Assembly (NCBI GenBank): GCA_022562795.1
Contig: JADFOP010000040.1
Span: 1 to 18,894 of the forward strand
Length of the DNA: 18,894 nucleotides
Source of the DNA: Nitrospinota bacterium
GTDB lineage: Bacteria > JADFOP01
Direction: 5' to 3'
Shown: piece after piece, positions 13,415 to 18,894 of the stretch
Layout of the letters: every line of letters starts with the position of its first letter
How positions within the stretch are numbered: the first letter of the stretch is position 1
Translations under genes and position numbers: made by a program
Notes under the pieces: model-generated
The model's input: the letters and a program-made list of their open reading frames with translations, nothing else
Databases searched by the model: none
Told to the model about the DNA's origin: nothing

Positions 13415-14713
13415 CTATTCAGCGGCCGAATCTTCCACTTCTTTTCTCGCCACCACCTCTTCGGTTATCTGCAGCTCGGCTACCAAAGCGTCCAGGGCGC
13501 TGCTGCGGCGAAGCTCGAGACGTAGCCCCTCGATGGTCCCCTCGTCTTCCATCTCCTTGCGAACCTCGGCGGGCTCGCGGTTGAGGCGATGGGCAAGCCG
13601 CGCCACCTCCGTTTGTATGTCACCCTCGCTGGGCTCGACGCTCCGGACGGCGGCAACCCGATCCAGGACGATACTGCTGATGGCCCGCTCCCGGGCGGGC
13701 TCCTTAAGTCGCTCCGAGAACCCCTCTGCCCGAATTTCGCTCGTATCGAGCTGGTGGCCACTGGCGGCCATCGAGCGCTGGAGGTCAGCCATGAGCCTTC
13801 GTACCTCCTCCTCGATGAGGGCGTCGGGAACGGGGATGTCGTGGAGCGCAACCATGCGGCGGCTCACATCAGCTCGGAGCCGCTCGGTGGCGCGTAGCTC
13901 CTCGAACCGCTCCATCTCGCGCCGGAGAGTGACCCGCAGGGACTCTAAGCTCTCCTCGCCCACGCTGAGAGCAAGGGCCTCATCGAGTGGCGGGACGCGA
14001 CGCTTCTTAACCTCTTGGACGGTGATACGAAAGCGCCGCTCTTCGCCCACCTCCTCATCGGGGGGGATCGTGACCTCGCGGACCTCGCCCTGGCAAGCTC
14101 CGAGAAGCTGCTCTTCAAAGACCGGGTGTAGACCCCCCTCGCCCAGGATGACGGGGTGGGACTGGACGGCGCCAGCCGAAGGCTCCCGGCCCACGTCGGT
14201 ACGCTCGAAATCAAGCATGACGTAGTCGCCCTTCGCCAAAGGTTCCTCGTCGCTCCCCTCAAAGCTGGCGTGCTGCTCGGCCAGCCGGGCAAGCTGCCCC
14301 TCCAGCTCCTCGTCTGTCACCCGGACCACTTTCTTGGTGAAATTCTCACCCTCTAAGGAGCGGAGCTCGAAGTCGGGGATGACCTGGACGGTGGCGGTGA
14401 AGGATAGGGGTTCGCCCAGCCTTACGTTGGCCCCCTCCACCCGAGGGCGGCCCACGGCCTCAAGCCCGTGGGAGGCCACGACCTCGAGCAGAGCCGGCCC
14501 GACGAGCCCCTCCGCCACCTCTTGCTCCACCTGGTGTCGGTAGAGGCTCTCGAGCATCTCCCTGGGCGCCCGGCCCTTGCGGAACCCTTGGAGCTTGACC
14601 CTCCGGTTCAGCTCTCGGTAGGCGGCGTCAATGGCTTCCCGGACCTCCTCCGCCGGCAAAGTGACGGCCACCTGGCGGGTGACTTCATCCACGGTCGTGA
14701 TTTTGCTCTCCAC
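13415..14713 (-). CDS. tig: Trigger factor (ribosome-associated chaperone)
   Basis: Binds the ribosomal exit tunnel and shields new chains. The 432-aa protein has an N-terminal ribosome-binding domain with the signature GFRKGRAP at 43-50 (F44-R45-K46, as in E. coli). A prolyl isomerase domain follows at about 155-245 (KGDYVMLDFERT... to RRFRITVQEVKKR), then a long helical C-terminal domain. The C-terminal part is arginine and glutamate rich. The start is GTG 14713; AGGAG lies 9 bases before it on the minus strand. A short inverted repeat (13403-13417) spans the stop codon. clpP follows after 56 bases. Confidence 0.96.
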   Translation of the reverse strand: MESKITTVDEVTRQVAVTLPAEEVREAIDAAYRELNRRVKLQGFRKGRAPREMLESLYRHQVEQEVAEGLVGPALLEVVASHGLEAVGRPRVEGANVRLGEPLSFTATVQVIPDFELRSLEGENFTKKVVRVTDEELEGQLARLAEQHASFEGSDEEPLAKGDYVMLDFERTDVGREPSAGAVQSHPVILGEGGLHPVFEEQLLGACQGEVREVTIPPDEEVGEERRFRITVQEVKKRRVPPLDEALALSVGEESLESLRVTLRREMERFEELRATERLRADVSRRMVALHDIPVPDALIEEEVRRLMADLQRSMAASGHQLDTSEIRAEGFSERLKEPARERAISSIVLDRVAAVRSVEPSEGDIQTEVARLAHRLNREPAEVRKEMEDEGTIEGLRLELRRSSALDALVAELQITEEVVARKEVEDSAAE

Positions 14714-14753
14714 AACCCGCTGCTCCTATGAGATATGGCCTAGGGTTAAATTA

Positions 14754-14839
14754 TGGTGCGAGAGGGGGGATTCGAACCCCCACGGCCGAAGCCACAGGAT
14801 CCTAAGTCCTGCGCGTCTACCAAATTCCGCCACTCTCGC
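14754..14839 (-). tRNA. tRNA-Leu (UAG anticodon)
   Basis: Class II tRNA on the minus strand. The acceptor GCGAGAG pairs with CTCTCGC. The anticodon stem CAGGA/TCCTG holds loop CTTAGGA, giving anticodon TAG. A long variable arm (GTGGCTTCGGCCGT region) is typical of tRNA-Leu. The T loop is TTCGAAT, and discriminator A and CCA are encoded. It lies about 40 bases upstream of tig. Confidence 0.96.
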
Positions 14840-14845
14840 ACGGCA

Positions 14846-14871
14846 GGGGCGGAGGAACTTCCCTCCGCCCC
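14846..14871. repeat. Hairpin between the two tRNA genes
   Basis: GGGGCGGAGG at 14846-14855 pairs perfectly with CCTCCGCCCC at 14862-14871 around a 6-base loop. It may guide processing of the joint tRNA-Lys/tRNA-Leu transcript or partly terminate it. No T-run follows. Confidence 0.5.
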
Positions 14872-14879
14872 CGATGGCG

Positions 14880-14955
14880 TGGTAGGCGGCGAAGGACTCG
14901 AACCTTCAACCTACGGATTAAGAGTCCGTTGCTCTGCCAGTTGAGCTAGCCGCCC
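14880..14955 (-). tRNA. tRNA-Lys (CUU anticodon)
   Basis: Full cloverleaf on the minus strand. The acceptor GGGCGGC pairs with GCCGCCT (first pair G-T). The D arm is GCTC/GAGC, and the anticodon stem ACGGA/TCCGT holds loop CTCTTAA, anticodon CTT. The T arm is GAAGG-TTCGAGT-CCTTC. Discriminator A and CCA are encoded. It is the first gene of the long minus-strand block. Confidence 0.96.
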
Positions 14956-15402
14956 ACCGCGTTCGTAACTAGACCCACCCTCCTGCGTTCACTGGCACGC
15001 CAGGCCTGATTTAGAATACACTCAAAGTAAAATGCCTATTCACATGCTCGGCTTCCTACAGGAGTGATTATAAATTGGAGCTTCCCAGGATGCAAGTGAA
15101 GGGCGAAATCCTGTTGGTTCAGGCAAAAGTGGCCGGAGTGGCGGGCTTTAAAGAAACGTCACACCTCGTAGGGCCGCCGATTAATGGAGTTGTCCAGGGG
15201 ACCTTGTCCTTTCCTCCAGGGTTTGATAGACTTTGCGGAACCTCTCGGGCATAATTGACGCCTTTTTATTTCCCATTAGGGGGACGTGGTGCGTGAGGGG
15301 ATGTTAAGGGGCCCTTGAAGTCTGGGCTCGTTTCCCATGTGGCCCATGGACCGTCTTAGGAAGAATCCCGGTGCTCAGAACACACCTGCGTAGGGGAGTG
15401 CT
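14956..15402. other. Intergenic region before the glycosyltransferase operon
   Basis: This gap separates divergent units, so it should hold promoters for both tRNA-Lys (minus) and the glycosyltransferase operon (plus). The best plus-strand -35 is TTGACG at 15255-15260, but no convincing -10 follows at normal spacing. A possible small gene at 15090-15254 is listed separately. I see no structural RNA. Confidence 0.4.
15090..15254 (+). CDS. Possible small protein upstream of the radical SAM operon
   Basis: A 54-codon frame starts at ATG 15090, with GGAG (15077-15080) 9 bases before it, and ends at TAA 15252. It begins MQVKGEILLVQAKVAGVAG and ends GFDRLCGTSRA, with one cysteine near the C-terminus. 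It has no known motif. Its place on the same strand before two radical SAM genes makes a peptide substrate conceivable, but codon evidence is weak and the frame may be chance. Confidence 0.25.
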   Translation: MQVKGEILLVQAKVAGVAGFKETSHLVGPPINGVVQGTLSFPPGFDRLCGTSRA

Positions 15403-16548
15403 ATGACGGGGTTGCTCATTTTATTTCTCGTGACAGCATCGATTCTGTGGGTCTCTCTCTTCGGTTATCTATTGGCCCTTGTCTTTTTTGCCTCGCGTCG
15501 ACATCGTGACGATCTAGGTGCTTCAGCCTTGCCTGAAATTGCGGTCGTCGTGCCGACCCTAAACGAAGAGGAGCTAATTTTAGCCAAGATCGCCGATCTG
15601 CGGCGTACCGACTACCCCAGCGACCGGATGACAGTTGTGGTGGTCGATGGAGGGTCGGTCGATCAGACCACGAAACTCATACGTCAGGAGATCGCACGGG
15701 GGGAGCCAATCCATCTTGTCTCCCTGAACGGCGCTCGAGGAAAGTCGTACCAGATCAATCATGTGCTTGGAATCTTGACGCAGGATATCGTTGTATTCAC
15801 TGATGTGGATTCGGTGCTCGAACCTTCCTGTATTAGGGAACTCATCAGCGTGTTAGAGCGCGACCCAAACACAGCGGTAGCTGGCGCCACCGTGCGGCCT
15901 GATACCGCTCTCCTGGAAGAACGCATTCATTGGTGGTTTCAAAATTATTTATGGTGGCTTGAGGGCGAGGTCCTGTCATCTGCTGGTGTCAGTGGGGTCT
16001 GCTTTGCCGTACGGCGAGAGACTGTTCTACCCCTCCCACAGGATGCCTATGCTGACGACGTCCACGTCGCTTTCGCCGCTGGGGCTCGGGGCTTTCGTGC
16101 GCGCCTCTGTCGCAAGGCGCACGCAACAGAAATCCGCGTCCCCCAGACGGCGAGCGAGTTCGTGCAATTTCGGCGTCGCCGTGGATCGGTCTACCTGTCC
16201 GAGCTGCTGCGCCCGTCGAAGGACCTCCACCCTCCCGTGAGCTGGAAGCTGGCGCGGCTGATGCGGCTGTGGCACTTCCTGGTGACGCCGAAGGTCGGGG
16301 TCGTCCTGGCCGTCTCAGCCTGCGTGCTCCTCGGGACGCCCTACTGGCACTGGCCGCTGTTGACCTTCGCTGCCTTCGCCGCTCCAGCATGTGCGGCCCT
16401 GATTGCTTCCAAGACTCTGGCGGTCGAAAGGAGCGGGTGGTGGAGCTTGAACCTGGCTGCAAGCCGATTGTTGGTCCTTAACTTGGTATCCATGTTGACG
16501 TTGAAATACCGCCCCCCAGTACGGGGTCCCGTGGGAGGGAAACCATGA
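15403..16548 (+). CDS. Membrane-anchored family 2 glycosyltransferase
   Basis: A 381-aa processive-type glycosyltransferase. One N-terminal membrane helix (about 3-30) precedes a GT-A domain: VVVPTLNEE (48-56), D82 in VVVDGGS, the metal-binding D134-V-D136, D218-D219 in the YADDV acceptor-site motif, and Q255-FRRRR, which resembles the QxxRW motif. About three C-terminal hydrophobic segments follow (about 289-305, 312-333 and 348-370). The layout resembles hyaluronan or polysaccharide synthases, or lipid-linked sugar transferases; donor and acceptor are unknown. GGGGAG lies 6 bases before the ATG. The stop overlaps the next start (ATGA), so it is translationally coupled to the first radical SAM gene. 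Confidence 0.9.
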   Translation: MTGLLILFLVTASILWVSLFGYLLALVFFASRRHRDDLGASALPEIAVVVPTLNEEELILAKIADLRRTDYPSDRMTVVVVDGGSVDQTTKLIRQEIARGEPIHLVSLNGARGKSYQINHVLGILTQDIVVFTDVDSVLEPSCIRELISVLERDPNTAVAGATVRPDTALLEERIHWWFQNYLWWLEGEVLSSAGVSGVCFAVRRETVLPLPQDAYADDVHVAFAAGARGFRARLCRKAHATEIRVPQTASEFVQFRRRRGSVYLSELLRPSKDLHPPVSWKLARLMRLWHFLVTPKVGVVLAVSACVLLGTPYWHWPLLTFAAFAAPACAALIASKTLAVERSGWWSLNLAASRLLVLNLVSMLTLKYRPPVRGPVGGKP

Positions 16549-17549
16549 TTCGTTCCCGTCATCTCAAGATGGCCTCACGCTTTCTTGCCCACCGCTTCCG
16601 GGAGCTGCACCCCTTCGAGGTCCAGGCCAGCCTCTTAAACGCCTGCAACCTCCGGTGCGTCTACTGCTGTTGCCCCGATATTAAGACTCGGATGATGACG
16701 ACGGAGCAGTGGAAGACTATAATCCGCAGTCTTGGAGCTCTTGGTACGATGCGCATCAAGTTCCAGGGGGGCGAGCCCACCCTCCGGGCGGATTTCCGAG
16801 ACCTGTGTTCCGAGGTTCAGAAAGCCGGGATTATTTGCGCTGTTATCACTCATGGGCTCGAAGTCGCCAACAAACCAGAGTTGCTCGATTATCTCGACGA
16901 AATCGTTTTCAGCTTGGACTCGGCAACCCCAGAGATCAACGATTCTCTTCGCGGTCAGGGGACGCATGCCGAAGCTGTCAAAGCGATCGACATCGCGCGT
17001 CATCGCGGTCTACGGACCTATTTGAGTATGGTTGTCAACAAGGAGACACTCGGTGAGGTGGAGGCCCTGCTGGAGTTCTGTGAGGCCCGGGGAGTGGGGT
17101 TTCACGCCCAGCCGATTATCTTCGGGAGGCAATACTTCGACGAGACGGCGCGGCGTTTAGCGTTGACAGACGAAGAGGTGAGGGCCCTGCATAAACGTCT
17201 TGCGGGGTGGAAGTCCCAGGGTCGCCGATTAATGTTTTCGGTACGATCCTACGAGAAAACATTGGAATGGAAGGATTACGGCGAGCTTGCGATACAGAGT
17301 CCGGGCGAGTCTTCGTGTATGGCAGGCAAAGATTACATCCACATCGAACCTAACGGCGACGTACTCCCGTGCAATCAGCATGGGGCAAACTTCACCCCAA
17401 AAAATATAATTAAGGATGGGCTGGATGAGGCACTTCGCCACACACGACGGCACAACTGTGGAGATTGCTTTTCGGTCTTTTTGAATGAGCGGAAGGCCTT
17501 GTTCGGTCTCAGGCCAGCGGCGCTCCGGGAGGTTGTTCGGCGGGGCTGA
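16545..17549 (+). CDS. Radical SAM protein with auxiliary cysteine cluster (paralogue 1)
   Basis: A 334-aa radical SAM enzyme. The [4Fe-4S]/SAM motif is C34-x3-C38-x2-C41 (CNLRCVYC), followed by QGGEPTLR, the usual GGEP SAM-contact motif. The C-terminal part has C258, C276 (PNGDVLPC) and C305-x2-C308, a SPASM/twitch-like set that probably binds one auxiliary Fe-S cluster. The substrate is unknown. Its ATG overlaps the stop of the glycosyltransferase gene. It is clearly related to the next gene, with the same 18- and 29-residue intervals between auxiliary cysteines. The basic N-terminus (MIRSRHLKMASRFLAHRFREL) could be an amphipathic membrane-contact helix. Confidence 0.88.
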   Translation: MIRSRHLKMASRFLAHRFRELHPFEVQASLLNACNLRCVYCCCPDIKTRMMTTEQWKTIIRSLGALGTMRIKFQGGEPTLRADFRDLCSEVQKAGIICAVITHGLEVANKPELLDYLDEIVFSLDSATPEINDSLRGQGTHAEAVKAIDIARHRGLRTYLSMVVNKETLGEVEALLEFCEARGVGFHAQPIIFGRQYFDETARRLALTDEEVRALHKRLAGWKSQGRRLMFSVRSYEKTLEWKDYGELAIQSPGESSCMAGKDYIHIEPNGDVLPCNQHGANFTPKNIIKDGLDEALRHTRRHNCGDCFSVFLNERKALFGLRPAALREVVRRG

Positions 17550-17586
17550 GGCCTCTCGGCCTGAATATGGAACCCAAGGAGACAAT

Positions 17587-18636
17587 ATGCGGATTGTGAA
17601 CACCATGCGGTACGCGGGCCAGATGGTGGCGAGTCGTCTGGCCGGTACACCGAGGCTGGTCTTAGCATCTATCTATCCGACACACCACTGCAACCTACGC
17701 TGCACGTACTGCAGCTCTCCTTATCTCAAGACGCCCGAACTCACAACCGACCAGTGGCTGGCGGTGGTCGACGAGCTGGCCGACCTTGGTTGCCGTCGCG
17801 TCGCCATTCTCGGAGGTGAACCTCTGGTGCGGAAAGATGTGCCGGACCTAATCGCGAGGGTGCGGGAGCGGGGCATGTCATGTGTGCTGACCTCGAACGG
17901 AGTACTTGTACCTCGGCTGGTCGATCGCCTGCGCCTGCTCAACACTCTCGTCCTCAGCCTCGATGCTGTAGGAGAGGCGAATGATGAGGTGCGCGGCGCC
18001 GGGGTTTTTGAGGCGGTCAAAGATGCCCTTGCGGCTGCCAGGGGAGCGGACATCCCGGTCAAAATCAACGCCGTGCTCTCTGCAAAAACGGCCCCGATGC
18101 TCGATGAATTGCTCGCGTTCATCGAACAGCACGATCTCTACCTTACCCTGAATATCATGCGGTCTGGGGATTCCAACCTCTGGCACAACGCCGACAGTAT
18201 CAAGGCCGAAGACGACGAAATCCGAAAGGTTTGCCATCGGATGGCGAGCCTGACACGGACTAACCCGCGGATACTCTTTTCGGAGACCACCTTCCGCTAC
18301 GCCGCCCGCTGGGACGACTACTCTCGCGATCGATACGAGGCCGATGAGCTCCCGGCGGACGACCCGCTCCTGCGCGATGGTCCAAAGTGTCAAGCCGGTC
18401 GCTACTATATGACCATCAATCCCGACGGGACGGTGTATCCCTGCGTAATGACCGTCGGGAGTATTCCAGGTGGCAACGTCGTGACCGATGGTGTGGAAGC
18501 AGCCTGGCGCCAACTGCACGGGCACCGGTGCGTGGCCTGTTATTCGCCCTGTCTGGTGGAAAATAATTACCTCTTCTCGCTCAAGCCCCGGGTAGTGGTA
18601 AATTTTGTGGCCAAACATTTGACTCGATTTTTTTAG
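17587..18636 (+). CDS. Radical SAM protein with auxiliary cysteine cluster (paralogue 2)
   Basis: A 349-aa radical SAM enzyme. I chose ATG 17587 because AAGGAG (17576-17581) lies 5 bases before it; an earlier in-frame start would overlap the previous gene. The motif is C35-x3-C39-x2-C42 (CNLRCTYC), followed by LGGEPLVRKD. Auxiliary cysteines are C268, C286 (PDGTVYPC), C315-x2-C318 and C322. Spacings of 18 and 29 residues match paralogue 1, which lacks the last cysteine. An N-terminal helix and a hydrophobic or basic tail (RVVVNFVAKHLTRFF) suggest membrane contact. It starts 37 bases after paralogue 1. The enzymes probably act in sequence or on related sites of one product; the reaction is unknown. 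Confidence 0.88.
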   Translation: MRIVNTMRYAGQMVASRLAGTPRLVLASIYPTHHCNLRCTYCSSPYLKTPELTTDQWLAVVDELADLGCRRVAILGGEPLVRKDVPDLIARVRERGMSCVLTSNGVLVPRLVDRLRLLNTLVLSLDAVGEANDEVRGAGVFEAVKDALAAARGADIPVKINAVLSAKTAPMLDELLAFIEQHDLYLTLNIMRSGDSNLWHNADSIKAEDDEIRKVCHRMASLTRTNPRILFSETTFRYAARWDDYSRDRYEADELPADDPLLRDGPKCQAGRYYMTINPDGTVYPCVMTVGSIPGGNVVTDGVEAAWRQLHGHRCVACYSPCLVENNYLFSLKPRVVVNFVAKHLTRFF

Positions 18637-18718
18637 TCAGGCTAAGCTCGCTGTTGGCTTGGCGGGTGGGCAGAACCCGGCAACCAATATCGCGCGAGGT
18701 TCCTTTGTAGGAATGCTT

Positions 18719-18894
18719 TCAAGATGGTTCGTTCCGGGCGCCCTTGGATTTCCGGGTGCAATTTTTTAAGAAGTTTAAACTCTCCCGTTGGTTATCCCGA
18801 GTTAAGATGTCACTAGCAAGCCTCCCGCCCTCCTTCCTCGTTAGTGCGCTGGAGCCGTAGATGGAGCGTTGGTCGCAGTCCGGTGTGGCTTTCC
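18719..18894 (-). CDS. Possible C-terminal end of a gene entering from the right edge
   Basis: On the minus strand one frame is open from the window edge for 58 codons to TGA 18721-18719. It reads ...DCDQRSIYGSSALTRKEGG... and ends KSKGARNEPS. No family is recognised. It would converge with the radical SAM operon. An open frame of this length in a fragment is weak evidence, so this may be chance. Confidence 0.2.
   Translation of the reverse strand, partial: KATPDCDQRSIYGSSALTRKEGGRLASDILTRDNQRESLNFLKNCTRKSKGARNEPS

Noticed and set aside
13533-14225. 230-aa plus-strand frame inside tig
   Set aside because: Serine and arginine rich shadow of the trigger factor gene; no known domain.
1-18894. 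CRISPR arrays, insertion sequences or prophage genes
   Set aside because: No regularly spaced direct repeats, transposase-like proteins or phage structural genes were seen.

Overview
The window is from a GC-rich bacterial chromosome and is mostly housekeeping genes, with a few poorly known accessory genes at the seams. Many starts are GTG, and one is probably TTG. Ribosome binding sites are mostly strong AGGAGG types and the tRNAs encode their CCA ends. The genome has a B12-dependent class II ribonucleotide reductase, a methylmalonyl-CoA epimerase and an Nfu-type Fe-S scaffold. It also has the canonical thrS-infC-rpmI-rplT and tig-clpP-clpX blocks. This suits a deep-branching Gram-negative-type lineage (deltaproteobacterial, NC10 or Nitrospinota/Tectomicrobia-like), but the sequence alone does not fix the phylum.

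Layout: (1) 1-172, minus strand: the first 57 codons of an exported protein with a clear signal peptide, running off the left edge. (2) 173-880: a long AT-richer intergenic region with a promoter overlapped by two tandem NrdR-like boxes, then a leader of almost 300 nt. (3) 881-3270: nrdJ, whose N-terminus appears to be split by a one-base frameshift. (4) 3305-4300: a small nuclease-like gene with a TTG start, a 95-aa protein built from four copies of one repeat, and a cluster of palindromes. (5) 4299-7246: doxX (minus), a small protein with WhiB-like cysteine spacing, pepA and a one-domain nfu (plus).

(6) 7475-14955: a continuous minus-strand block. In transcription order it reads tRNA-Lys, tRNA-Leu, tig, clpP, clpX, methylmalonyl-CoA epimerase, tRNA-Val, thrS, infC, rpmI, rplT. 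It shows an intrinsic terminator placed just before thrS, a non-canonical AUU start for infC, and an internal promoter before rpmI-rplT. (7) 15403-18636: a plus-strand operon of a membrane-anchored family 2 glycosyltransferase and two paralogous radical SAM proteins with the same auxiliary-cysteine spacing. This is the most likely place for an undescribed pathway. (8) 18637-18894: no convincing complete gene, but an open minus-strand frame runs off the right edge.

Functional links: NrdR probably controls deoxynucleotide synthesis. Trigger factor, ClpP and ClpX form a protein folding and turnover unit. ThrRS, IF3, L35 and L20 form a translation unit. The glycosyltransferase and radical SAM genes overlap or lie close together and probably act in one pathway on a membrane-bound or surface molecule.
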